Positions 1-6,918 of a stretch of DNA of 12,140 nucleotides are shown piece by piece; the stretch's first letter is position 1, and each line of letters opens with the position of its first letter. The DNA is from a bacterium UBP3_UBA6266 (GTDB lineage Bacteria; Auribacterota; UBA6266), in NCBI GenBank assembly GCA_002440765.1, contig DJVC01000094.1, forward strand, positions 1-12,140, given 5' to 3'. The notes under the pieces were generated by a model. The model made no database searches, was not told the origin of the DNA, and saw only the letters and a list, made by a program, of their open reading frames with translations. Made by a program: the position numbers and the translations under genes.

Positions 1-1
1 A

Positions 2-1033
2 TTTATAGGGCCTTCATCAATTGAAGCAATTGGCCGTATTATCAGGAAATACAGGAACGGGAAGAGCAGTGGAAGAGAATTTATCTCCGGAGGATACAAA
101 GCGGTTGATTTCCGTGAAAGAAAGATCACGGGACCCGGCCATTATGCTTATTTAAAATTGAGCGAAGGATGCAGTAACAACTGCTCCTTTTGCACAATAC
201 CGATGATAAGAGGCAGATTGAGAAGCCGGACCGGACGGAAGATTATAGAAGAGGCTAAAATTCTTGCCGGTAAAGGTGTCAAAGAACTCATAATCATCGG
301 GCAGGACATTGCTTCGTATGGGACTGATAAGGGCAAGCAGGCACTGCCGTCTCTGCTGAATAAAATCGAAGATATTGAAGGTATCAACTGGATCAGGCTG
401 ATGTATATGCATCCGGCTCATATCACGGACGATATCATTTCCGCAATTTCCGATTCGAAGAAAATTTGCAGGTACGCGGATATCCCGCTGCAGCATATCA
501 ATAACGGGATTCTGCGCGCCATGAACAGGAAAATAACAGGAAAAGAAATCATTAAATTGATTGATACCCTCAGAAATAAAATCGGGGATTTGAAACTCAG
601 GACCACTTTTATACTTGGTTTCCCGGGTGAAACGAAAAAGATATATAATGAGTTAAAAGATTTTATAAAGACGGCAGAATTCGACAGAATGGGAGCTTTT
701 ATTTATTCGCCCGAGGAAGGAACCGGCGCATATGATCTAAGCGGCAGGGTTAAAATGTCCGAAGCCGCGAAAAGACATAGGGAACTGATGGATATCCAGA
801 AAAGAATATCTTTCAGAAGAAATAAAAAGTTAACAGGAAAACGAATCAGGGTTATAATTGATTCATATAACCGCAAGAATAATTGTTATGTTGCGAGAAG
901 CCAATGGGACGCTCCGGATATTGATTGTGTCGTAAACGTGTCGGGCGGGAAGTTAAATAAAGGGGATATGCCGTATGTTTCTGTTAAAAAAAGTTCTCAT
1001 TTCGAATTATTTGCGGAGTTTAAACAGTTATGA
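2..1033 (+). CDS. rimO: Ribosomal protein S12 methylthiotransferase RimO (5' end missing)
   Basis: This radical-SAM enzyme adds a methylthio group to a conserved aspartate of ribosomal protein S12, using two iron-sulfur clusters. The frame is open from base 2, so the gene starts before the window; 343 residues are visible. Compared with E. coli RimO (441 aa), roughly 90 N-terminal residues are missing, most of the UPF0004 domain that binds the second cluster. Visible residues 48-57 (YAYLKLSEGC) lead into the radical-SAM motif Cx3Cx2C at visible residues 57, 61 and 64. GQDIASYG, DIPLQH and the YSPEEGTGAYDL segment follow, then a C-terminal TRAM-type domain with the DAPDID motif. DAPEID and the SPxEG segment favour RimO over the tRNA enzyme MiaB. 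An internal TTG at 158 lies inside the conserved region and is not the start. The stop codon overlaps pgsA by 4 nt (ATGA), which suggests translational coupling. Confidence 0.93.
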   Translation, partial: FIGPSSIEAIGRIIRKYRNGKSSGREFISGGYKAVDFRERKITGPGHYAYLKLSEGCSNNCSFCTIPMIRGRLRSRTGRKIIEEAKILAGKGVKELIIIGQDIASYGTDKGKQALPSLLNKIEDIEGINWIRLMYMHPAHITDDIISAISDSKKICRYADIPLQHINNGILRAMNRKITGKEIIKLIDTLRNKIGDLKLRTTFILGFPGETKKIYNELKDFIKTAEFDRMGAFIYSPEEGTGAYDLSGRVKMSEAAKRHRELMDIQKRISFRRNKKLTGKRIRVIIDSYNRKNNCYVARSQWDAPDIDCVVNVSGGKLNKGDMPYVSVKKSSHFELFAEFKQL

Positions 1034-1614
1034 ATGTGCCAAATAAACTGACATTAACACGGGTATTCATCGCTTTCATGTTTATGGCCGTTCTGGTTTC
1101 CGGAATACCTCTAAAAGGCGTGTTGGCAACTTTACTGTTTGTTGTAGGCTGCATGACTGATTATCTGGACGGCAGGATAGCAAGAGATAGAAATATTGTA
1201 ACGGATTTTGGAAAATTGATGGATCCTCTCGCGGATAAAATAATGATTTCCGCCGCGTTAATAACATTTGTGCAGTTGAAAGACACCCATGTTCCCGCAT
1301 GGATGGTAGTTATAATCATCGGAAGGGAATTTTTTGTTACAGGTCTCCGCTTACTGGCCGCATCAAAAGGACAGGTAATACCCGCCGGAAGAGGGGGGAA
1401 ACATAAAATTATATCCCAGATTGCCGCTGTCTCCGTTATACTTCTTTTTCTTTCGGCGAAAGAAATTCTAACCTCATTTTTCAGGTGGGACGCAAGAGTA
1501 GATTATTATTTCGGTTTTATATCTTATATTATGATTTTTATCGCAATGGTTCTATCAGTACTGTCGGGATTTTTTTATTTTAAGAAAAACAAAGATTTGT
1601 TCATACATGAATAA
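1030..1614 (+). CDS. pgsA: CDP-diacylglycerol--glycerol-3-phosphate 3-phosphatidyltransferase
   Basis: This integral membrane enzyme makes phosphatidylglycerophosphate from CDP-diacylglycerol and glycerol-3-phosphate, the committed step towards phosphatidylglycerol and cardiolipin. The 194 aa length is close to the usual 180-200. The full CDP-alcohol phosphotransferase signature is present: D44, D47, G48, A51, R52, G61, D65 and D69, with exact family spacing (DG-x2-AR-x8-G-x3-D-x3-D). N-terminal NKLTLTRV is typical of PgsA. Several hydrophobic segments follow (for example residues 12-40, 135-150 and 165-188). The ATG overlaps the rimO stop, and a GGAG lies 11 nt upstream (1015-1018). The next gene, pgpA, encodes the following enzyme in the pathway, which supports PgsA over other CDP-alcohol transferases such as phosphatidylserine synthase. 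Confidence 0.95.
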   Translation: MNVPNKLTLTRVFIAFMFMAVLVSGIPLKGVLATLLFVVGCMTDYLDGRIARDRNIVTDFGKLMDPLADKIMISAALITFVQLKDTHVPAWMVVIIIGREFFVTGLRLLAASKGQVIPAGRGGKHKIISQIAAVSVILLFLSAKEILTSFFRWDARVDYYFGFISYIMIFIAMVLSVLSGFFYFKKNKDLFIHE

Positions 1615-2107
1615 AAACAATATAGCCGGGCGGATCAGCATAATAATATCAACGTTTTTCGGCGTAGGGTATTTTCCGAAAATTCCCGGGACCGTCGGCA
1701 CCTTAATCGGGTTTGCAATATTTTTTTTATTGAAAGACCATATCATCCTGAACAGCGGCTGTTTTTTTGTATTGATCTGCGCCGGTTTTTTTGTTTCCGG
1801 AAAAGCGGAAAAAATGCTGGATAGAAAAGACCCGGGTTGTATTATTATCGATGAAATCGCGGCGGTTTATTTCGTTTTTTTATTAATTGATATTCCCGAA
1901 AAGTTATTTTTTGCCGCTATTATAACCGGGTTTATCGCTAACAGGTTTTTTGATATATATAAGCCGTTGGGAATAAATAAGTTGCAGCATTTAAACGGTT
2001 CGTTGGGTATAATGCTTGACGATATTTTAGCTGCTGTTTATTCGAATATCACGGTACGTGTGGTTTTATTATTGACACTTAAATTGGCCTCCTATAAGAT
2101 GATTTAG
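1607..2107 (+). CDS. pgpA: Phosphatidylglycerophosphatase A
   Basis: This enzyme dephosphorylates phosphatidylglycerophosphate to phosphatidylglycerol at the inner membrane. At 166 aa it has the normal PgpA length. Family blocks are visible in order: GVGYFPKIPGTVGTL (19-33, the GxGxxPxxPGTxGTL block), IIIDEIAA (79-86, the acidic DE pair), FDIYKPLGINK (115-125) and GSLGIMLDD (131-139, ending in the acidic DD pair). Hydrophobic segments around 34-65, 86-112 and 148-160 fit a membrane protein. Small departures from the usual pattern are DEIAA, where DEVVG is common, and alanine after the DD-I-L pair. The start ATG lies 8 nt inside the end of pgsA with no strong Shine-Dalgarno, so it probably depends on translational coupling. 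Adjacency to pgsA gives two consecutive pathway steps from one message. Confidence 0.92.
   Translation: MNKNNIAGRISIIISTFFGVGYFPKIPGTVGTLIGFAIFFLLKDHIILNSGCFFVLICAGFFVSGKAEKMLDRKDPGCIIIDEIAAVYFVFLLIDIPEKLFFAAIITGFIANRFFDIYKPLGINKLQHLNGSLGIMLDDILAAVYSNITVRVVLLLTLKLASYKMI
2072..2100 (+). promoter_or_regulatory. Possible internal sigma-70 promoter for bamD-lptE-holA
   Basis: A perfect -35 hexamer, TTGACA (2072-2077), lies inside the last codons of pgpA. It is followed 17 nt later by TAAGAT (2095-2100, 4 of 6 matches to TATAAT); TATAAG at 2093 is an alternative with a 15-nt spacer. A start near 2107 would serve the bamD-like gene at 2145. The sequence also encodes protein, so chance is a real alternative. 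Confidence 0.3.
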
Positions 2108-2144
2108 TTTTTTATTGTTTAAAAATAATTATACAGGTAAAAAA

Positions 2145-3347
2145 ATGAAGAGATATTGTTATAGAATAACGGTTATGCTGATACTGGTATCTGTTTCCAC
2201 ATTTTCTCCCGCTCCGTGGGTATGGACCCCGGAGTCGGGAAAATTCGTTAATCCTAAATGGGAACCGAAAAAAACCGCAAAGATTCAGATGGAATACGCG
2301 CATTCCCTTGAAGAAAAAAAGGAATATAAGGAAGCAGCCGAAGAATATAAAAAAGTAGCGAAATTTTTTCCGGGTTCGGCTTTTGCTCCCGAGGGCCAGA
2401 TGGCAATGGGGAGGATGTATGAAAAAACAGGCAAATATTATGACGCTTTTCTGGGATATAAATCCGTTCTTGAGAAATATCCTTCATACGGTCATGTAGA
2501 CGATATATTAGATAATATTTATAAAATCGGAAACGATTTTTTAGCCGGAAGACGCAGATACTTATGGAAATTTAAAATTCTCAGCGCGACCGACAAAGCC
2601 GCCGAAATATTTGAATTTCTGGTCGAGCAGGCTCCCTTTTCAAAATTCGCGCCTGAGGCGCAATTTAAAGCCGGTTTAGCCTATCAGAAGACAGGCGATT
2701 ACAAGAAGGCAATCGAGGCTTACAAAAAAGTGCTGGAAGTTTATTCCGGCACGGAATTTGCCGATGACGCGAAATTTCACATTGGGATGTGCTGGTATGA
2801 CAAATCAAGAGGCCCTGAATATGATCAGGAAGCAACGGATAATGCCATAAAAGAGTTGTATCAGTTCAGGAAAAAGTATCCCCAGAGTGATCTTATGGGT
2901 AAAGCAGCAGAGCTTATAACGGAACTGGAAGAAAGAAAAGCCGAAGAACTGTATAGAAACGGCGTTTTTTATGAGAAACAGGGTAATTACATATCTTCAA
3001 AAGTATACTATGAACTTCTGCTAAACCAGTATCCGGATTCCAAATGGTCTAAAAAGGCAAAGAAAACACTTTCTTCCGCCGGGTTTAAGCAGATGGAGGA
3101 ACAGCAGGAACCGGTTGAGAAAAGAATTGAAAAAGAAAATAAACTTATGGGTGGAGGAGTTGATAACCGTGAAACATCGGTAACTATGCCTCTTGATGAA
3201 GCGGTGGAAATGGTAACAGAACCCGTAGGCGGAGCGGTGGAAACAGTTACAAACCCTGTAAAGAATGTATTGACCCCCGACAAGAAAGAAACCGCTGAAA
3301 GTGATGAGAATATGGAAGAAGCACAAACAGGGGGGTATTCCGATTGA
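2145..3347 (+). CDS. BamD-like TPR protein, outer-membrane protein assembly factor family
   Basis: This is a 400 aa exported protein of BamD/YfiO type. BamD is the TPR scaffold of the BAM complex that inserts beta-barrel proteins into the outer membrane. I chose ATG 2145 because an AGGT lies about 7 nt upstream and it starts directly with a signal peptide: MKRYCYR, then a hydrophobic core (9-20) and a likely cleavage after SPA (21-23). A TTG start at 2115 would put ten polar residues ahead of it. The mature part opens with WVWTPESGKF (25-34). TPR-like pairs with BamD spacing follow at about 45-113, 150-200, 207-245 and 264-298, several ending in a YP or similar turn. Residues 315-400 are a charged, disordered-looking tail containing an 11-residue tandem repeat. 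There is no lipobox cysteine: C5 precedes the hydrophobic core and C216 is internal, unlike classical BamD lipoproteins. The downstream lptE overlap supports an outer-membrane assembly role, but a general TPR protein cannot be excluded. Confidence 0.78.
   Translation: MKRYCYRITVMLILVSVSTFSPAPWVWTPESGKFVNPKWEPKKTAKIQMEYAHSLEEKKEYKEAAEEYKKVAKFFPGSAFAPEGQMAMGRMYEKTGKYYDAFLGYKSVLEKYPSYGHVDDILDNIYKIGNDFLAGRRRYLWKFKILSATDKAAEIFEFLVEQAPFSKFAPEAQFKAGLAYQKTGDYKKAIEAYKKVLEVYSGTEFADDAKFHIGMCWYDKSRGPEYDQEATDNAIKELYQFRKKYPQSDLMGKAAELITELEERKAEELYRNGVFYEKQGNYISSKVYYELLLNQYPDSKWSKKAKKTLSSAGFKQMEEQQEPVEKRIEKENKLMGGGVDNRETSVTMPLDEAVEMVTEPVGGAVETVTNPVKNVLTPDKKETAESDENMEEAQTGGYSD
3198..3263 (+). repeat. 33-bp imperfect tandem repeat inside the BamD-like gene
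   Basis: Two adjacent in-frame copies, 3198-3230 and 3231-3263, encode EAVEMVTEPVG and GAVETVTNPVK. The shared pattern is xAVExVTxPVx. The DNA copies differ at several third positions (for example GTAACA against GTTACA), so the duplication is not recent or has been kept under protein-level selection. It lies in the C-terminal tail outside the TPR region. Confidence 0.7.
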
Positions 3348-3928
3348 TATATAATCCGGGACAGAAATTGATATTTGCCTGCTGTATGACGGTAGTTTTA
3401 CTGGCGGGGTGCGGTTATAAAACCGGTTCACTGATATTGGATGATTATAGGACAATCGCGATACCCGTCTTCAGGAACGAGGTGTACCAGGAAGATATTG
3501 AAAGTTATTTGACAAATTCAGTGATTGAGGAGTTTCAAAGGGATGGCTCACTGATAGTATCCGGCAAAAAAAACGCCGACCTCCTTTTAAAAGGCCGCAT
3601 AACAGGATGGAGAAGAACCGGCGAAAGATTTGCAGGGGATGAATACCGCGAAGTTGTCGAATATCAGCTGGAAATAACCGTGGTATTCGATTTGATGGAT
3701 CAGAAAACCGGAGATTATCTTTTTAAAGATCTGAAAATAAGCGGAAACAACACTTATTTTATTAACCCTGATATCCCCGCTTCAAAAAGAAGGTCAATCC
3801 CTCTGGAAAGAGAACAGCAGACTGTTATTATCAGCAAAGATATTTATGAATCTGAGAAGGCCTCTATGTGGCGGGCAGCTGAAAGAATATCCAGGCAAAT
3901 ACTCCAGAAAGTAGTTGAACGCTGGTAA
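3344..3928 (+). CDS. lptE: LptE-like LPS-assembly lipoprotein
   Basis: LptE is the outer-membrane lipoprotein that plugs LptD and helps place lipopolysaccharide in the outer leaflet. The 194 aa product has a lipoprotein signal: K8, a hydrophobic stretch (9-21), then the lipobox LAGC with the lipidated cysteine at C23. The mature start CGY, followed by TIAIPVFRN, is the hallmark of the LptE family; the rest has the expected alternating strands and a C-terminal helix. The start is TTG at 3344, sharing TTGA with the upstream stop codon. A run of G (3330-3335) about 8 nt upstream serves as the ribosome binding site. The first in-frame ATG (residue 15) would leave only eight residues before the lipobox cysteine and remove the basic residue, so it is unlikely. 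Its maturation needs Lgt, signal peptidase II and Lnt; an lnt gene lies at the right end of this window. Confidence 0.85.
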   Translation: MIYNPGQKLIFACCMTVVLLAGCGYKTGSLILDDYRTIAIPVFRNEVYQEDIESYLTNSVIEEFQRDGSLIVSGKKNADLLLKGRITGWRRTGERFAGDEYREVVEYQLEITVVFDLMDQKTGDYLFKDLKISGNNTYFINPDIPASKRRSIPLEREQQTVIISKDIYESEKASMWRAAERISRQILQKVVERW

Positions 3929-3937
3929 TTACTTAGA

Positions 3938-4927
3938 ATGATATCGGATAAGAAAAAAAGAGAGGCGCAAATCCTTTCTGTTTATTTGGTTTATGGCAAG
4001 GATACCAGCCGGATTGAAGATGCCCTCGATAACCTCAGGAAATATTTCACCGGAGACACGGATAAGGATATAACCGTATATTCCGCCGGGGATACACCCC
4101 TGGATGCTGTCCTGTGCGATATTTCAACAGTTACTTTGTTCGGCGACAGGAAACTGGTTATTATCAGGTCGTGCGATGATTACGGCCCCGGTGATTTTAA
4201 ACGGATTCTGTCATATATACAAAACCCATTCCGGCAAAATTGCATAGTGTTTGTTTTTGAAAATCTTCCCAGGCAGATATCTTCATCCCTGAAAAATATA
4301 AGCGAAGAGTATATTAAGTATTATCCCGAAGTTAAACCGTGGAAATTACCGGAATGGATAAAAAGCAGGGTGGAAAAACATGGCAGAAGAATCCAGCCGT
4401 CCGCAGCAGGTTTGCTGGCTGAAATAATAGGTGATAATTCCGGGATAATGAACATGGAAATAGAAAAACTGATAACTTATTCCTATGAAAAACCTGTTAT
4501 AGGAGAGGACGATGTGCATGAAATAGCGTCAAGCGGCGAAGGCCAGTTCTGGGATCTGGTTAATAATATCATCGGACGCAATATAAATAAAGCCATGGCT
4601 GTCTTTCAGAAGATGGATTTTAAAAGTCCGGATGCCACAGGGTTAATTATGGTGACACACAAAAAGATTCTTGAATTGATATTAGCGAAGTTAACAATAC
4701 AGAATAAAATATCAGTCGATGACATGTCCCTGATATTGAAACTGAATAACAGGAAGGATAAATGGAAAATAGACAGGATATTCAGGGAATCCGAAAAATA
4801 TAACCTGCCCGGTCTGATCAATATTATTAAATCATTCCCCGGGATTCTGATGTCAGTAAGAAAAAATGATGATATGTCTGTTAAGGTAATTATCGAAAAA
4901 ATGCTGATTGATTTCTGCCGGACTTAA
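3938..4927 (+). CDS. holA: DNA polymerase III subunit delta
   Basis: Delta is the clamp-loader subunit that opens the beta sliding clamp in the cytoplasmic replisome. The 329 aa length fits the family (about 330-345). N-terminal VYLVYGKD (15-22) followed by a helix matches the usual YLLYGxE opening. LFGDRKLVIIR (68-78) matches the conserved (F/L)FxxRxLVxVR strand. LPEWIKSRVEKHGRRI (137-152) is the linker to the second domain, and GQFWDLVNNIIGRNINKA (202-219) opens the C-terminal collar domain. The N-terminal domain is an inactive AAA+ fold, and no Walker A motif is visible, as expected for delta. ATG 3938 lies 9 nt after lptE, without a good Shine-Dalgarno, so translation probably depends on coupling. 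holA next to rpsT is a frequent bacterial arrangement; here the two genes are convergent. Confidence 0.92.
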   Translation: MISDKKKREAQILSVYLVYGKDTSRIEDALDNLRKYFTGDTDKDITVYSAGDTPLDAVLCDISTVTLFGDRKLVIIRSCDDYGPGDFKRILSYIQNPFRQNCIVFVFENLPRQISSSLKNISEEYIKYYPEVKPWKLPEWIKSRVEKHGRRIQPSAAGLLAEIIGDNSGIMNMEIEKLITYSYEKPVIGEDDVHEIASSGEGQFWDLVNNIIGRNINKAMAVFQKMDFKSPDATGLIMVTHKKILELILAKLTIQNKISVDDMSLILKLNNRKDKWKIDRIFRESEKYNLPGLINIIKSFPGILMSVRKNDDMSVKVIIEKMLIDFCRT

Positions 4928-4963
4928 ATAAAATAAGAATTGCCCGGTAATGTGACCGGGCAA
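4926..4963 (-). terminator. Rho-independent terminator of rpsT
   Basis: A perfect 9-bp stem (4940-4948 with 4955-4963, core TGCCCGGT/ACCGGGCA) closes a 6-nt loop. Read on the - strand, it lies 8 nt after the rpsT stop and is followed by a T-rich tail, TTCTTATTTTATTT (4939-4926). On the + strand the stem is followed by AAAACGCAG with no T-run, so it should work mainly for rpsT and only weakly, if at all, for holA. Confidence 0.8.
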
Positions 4964-4971
4964 AACGCAGC

Positions 4972-5226
4972 TTATTTAAACAGCCTGGATAGATTTGATT
5001 TTTTATGGGCTGCCGTATTTTTGTGGATTATTCCCCTGGAGGAAGCTTTGTCTATTATAGATGAAACGGCTTTGAATATTTTTAATGCTTCATCTTTTTT
5101 CCCTTCCTGGTGAAGTTTTATTGCTTTTGAAGAAAGCGTTTTGATAGAAGATTTCGTGGCCTTGTTTTTGAGACGTTTTTTTTCGCTGTTGCGCATTCTC
5201 TTTTTTGCAGAACTGATATTTGGCAT
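4972..5226 (-). CDS. rpsT: 30S ribosomal protein S20
   Basis: S20 is a small primary 16S rRNA-binding protein of the 30S subunit. The 84 aa product is very basic and matches the family: MPNISSAKKRMR at the start, repeated Lys/Arg helices, and the conserved C-terminal IIHKNTAAHKKSNLSR (65-80). The usual length is 85-90. The ATG is preceded by a strong Shine-Dalgarno, GGAGG (- strand, 5241-5237), with a 10-nt spacer. This is the only gene of the window on the - strand and appears to be a single-gene unit with its own promoter (5281-5309) and terminator (4926-4963). I saw no separate autoregulatory structure in the short leader. Confidence 0.97.
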   Translation of the reverse strand: MPNISSAKKRMRNSEKKRLKNKATKSSIKTLSSKAIKLHQEGKKDEALKIFKAVSSIIDKASSRGIIHKNTAAHKKSNLSRLFK

Positions 5227-5250
5227 ATTTATCTAACCTCCATAAAGTTA

Positions 5251-5259
5251 TGTTATAAT
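5251..5259 (+). promoter_or_regulatory. Extended -10 promoter, probably for murJ-uvrC
   Basis: TG-T-TATAAT (5251-5259) is a perfect -10 hexamer with the TGn extension. The region 17 nt upstream has no good -35 hexamer, as is common for extended -10 promoters. Transcription would start near 5266, giving a leader of about 80 nt before murJ. The same bases overlap the rpsT 5' leader on the other strand. Confidence 0.55.
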
Positions 5260-5280
5260 CTGTCTCTGTAAAGATATGGT

Positions 5281-5309
5281 AATTTAATAAAAGAGCCTGT
5301 GCTTGTCAA
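5281..5309 (-). promoter_or_regulatory. Sigma-70 type promoter of rpsT
   Basis: On the - strand a perfect -35 TTGACA (5309-5304) is followed by a 17-nt spacer and TAAATT (5286-5281, 4 of 6 matches). The start would fall near 5274, leaving a leader of roughly 48 nt that contains the GGAGG ribosome binding site. Confidence 0.6.
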
Positions 5310-5346
5310 GAATTAAATTAGTTTTCGAAGCCGGAAATGAGAATTG

Positions 5347-6918
5347 ATGAAAAAACACCATTTCGCGAGAAATGTCGTTGTAATCGGCGCGGCAACTGTG
5401 TTCAGCAGAGTGCTGGGCGTTGTCAGGGAAATATTTGTATTTAAATTTTTTGATCCCTGGATTACAGACGCTTTTTTTGTTGCCTTACGCATACCTTCCA
5501 CATTGAGAAGGCTGTTTGCCGAGGGAGCTTTAAGTTCGGGTGTTATCCCTGTCTTTTCTGAATGGCTCAAAAACAAGACAAAGAAGGAGCAGGAGGAGCT
5601 TGCGGGCTCTCTTTTTATTGTTTTTACCGGCATATTGTCTCTTGTAACTTTAGCCGGTGTCGTATTCAGCCCTCTTATTGTGCGTATATTCGCAATGGGC
5701 TTTGTCCATGATCCGGCGAAAATGAAATTAGCGGTGGGCCTTACAAGAGCTCTTTTCCCTTTTCTTATTTTTATCGGACTGGCATCTCTTTTCGCGGGGA
5801 TACTTAATGCTAAAAAACATTTTTTCCTGCCTGCCCTCGGGCCAGCGGTCCAGAATATCGCATTTATTGCGGCTGCTGTTTTTATATGTCCGGTTTTAGG
5901 CCCGTTGCAGACTGATATGGTTTACGGACTGGCAATAGGTGTTATTGCGGGTGTGATTCTGCAGGTTCTCATCCAGATACCCGCTTTCCGGTTTTCCGAT
6001 GTCAGATTTTCTTTCGGGAACCCCTTAAAAAACAAAGGGGTAAAAAAGGTTTTGTTGCTTATGGGTCCGGCGGCCTGGGGATTAGGTATTATGCAGATAA
6101 ACCTTCTTGTAGACCAGTTTTTAGCTTCATGGCTGGGTGATGGCCCGATATCGTATCTGTATGCGGCGACACGGTTATACCAGCTTCCCATAGGTATTTT
6201 TGCGGTATCTGTTTCGACAGTCGCTTTCGCTCATTTCTCTGAATTAGCTGCCGAAAAAAATATCGCCGGGTTAAGAAACTCGCTGGTATATACTTTAAGA
6301 CAGATTATTTTTGTGATGCTGTGTTCGGGCTTCGGGTTGATTGCGCTGGGTGTTCCCATAATAAAACTGTTATTCGAGTACGGCAGGTTCAGCCTGAACG
6401 GTTCGACAATGCCCACTTATTTTGCGCTGGTCGCGTACTCGGTCGGCATGCTTGCTTACGGTTCCTGTATTATTCTTGTAAGAGTTTATTATTCGATGAA
6501 GGATATGGTTACCCCTGTCAGGTGTGCCTGTATATCTTTGATATCCAATGTGGTTTTGAACTTAATACTTATAGTCCCCATGTCTTATGCCGGTCTGGCG
6601 TTAGCCACCTCAATTTCGGCTTTTATAAATATGTTTCTGCTTTTTTATAAGATAAGAGAAAAGATCGGGCGGATAGACTATCCTTCGATGCTTAAGTATG
6701 TTTACAAAAATATTATTTTGGGTTCCCTGATGGGGTTATCCGGTATCGCCATGTATAAAGTATTGGTACGATTTGAAAGCGGAGTGACTAACATTATGGT
6801 AAAATTCATAAATGTTTTTCTGCCTTTCGGAGTCGCTTTGGCTGTTGTTTTTCTCCTGGCCCGCGTAATGAGAATTAAAGAGCTTGAAGATGTAATAAAA
6901 TCTTTAAGAAGAAAATGA
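5347..6918 (+). CDS. murJ: Lipid II flippase MurJ
   Basis: MurJ moves the peptidoglycan precursor lipid II across the inner membrane. The product is 523 aa, the usual MurJ length, with hydrophobic segments throughout that fit the 14-helix MOP fold. The first helix carries FSRVLGVVRE (19-28) and TDAFFVALRIPSTLRRLFAEGALSSGVIPVF lies at 40-70. This is the most conserved MurJ block, including R21, R27, D41 and R54/R55, equivalent to charged residues reported as essential in E. coli MurJ. INLLVD (251-256), R276 and QLPIGIF (279-285) match the central-cavity helix region. ATG 5347 is preferred over the adjacent in-frame TTG 5344. A purine-rich GGAAATGAGAA upstream can act as ribosome binding site. 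The gene overlaps uvrC by 4 nt (ATGA), so the two are co-transcribed. Confidence 0.95.
   Translation: MKKHHFARNVVVIGAATVFSRVLGVVREIFVFKFFDPWITDAFFVALRIPSTLRRLFAEGALSSGVIPVFSEWLKNKTKKEQEELAGSLFIVFTGILSLVTLAGVVFSPLIVRIFAMGFVHDPAKMKLAVGLTRALFPFLIFIGLASLFAGILNAKKHFFLPALGPAVQNIAFIAAAVFICPVLGPLQTDMVYGLAIGVIAGVILQVLIQIPAFRFSDVRFSFGNPLKNKGVKKVLLLMGPAAWGLGIMQINLLVDQFLASWLGDGPISYLYAATRLYQLPIGIFAVSVSTVAFAHFSELAAEKNIAGLRNSLVYTLRQIIFVMLCSGFGLIALGVPIIKLLFEYGRFSLNGSTMPTYFALVAYSVGMLAYGSCIILVRVYYSMKDMVTPVRCACISLISNVVLNLILIVPMSYAGLALATSISAFINMFLLFYKIREKIGRIDYPSMLKYVYKNIILGSLMGLSGIAMYKVLVRFESGVTNIMVKFINVFLPFGVALAVVFLLARVMRIKELEDVIKSLRRK

Noticed and set aside
2115..2144. Ten-codon TTG-initiated extension of the BamD-like protein
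   Set aside because: It would place polar residues ahead of an otherwise standard signal peptide, and the AGGT ribosome binding site is placed for ATG 2145.
3021..3455. A 144-codon - strand open frame over the bamD-lptE junction
   Set aside because: Both genes beneath it are well supported, and the antisense protein is low-complexity Phe/Ser/Cys-rich sequence typical of a shadow frame.
5344..5346. TTG immediately before ATG as the murJ start
   Set aside because: ATG at 5347 is the stronger start codon and adding one residue changes nothing visible in the protein.
6021..6040. Inverted repeat CCCCTT...AAGGGG inside murJ
   Set aside because: It encodes the loop NPLKNKG between membrane helices, has no T-run after it and sits mid-gene, so a terminator role is unlikely.
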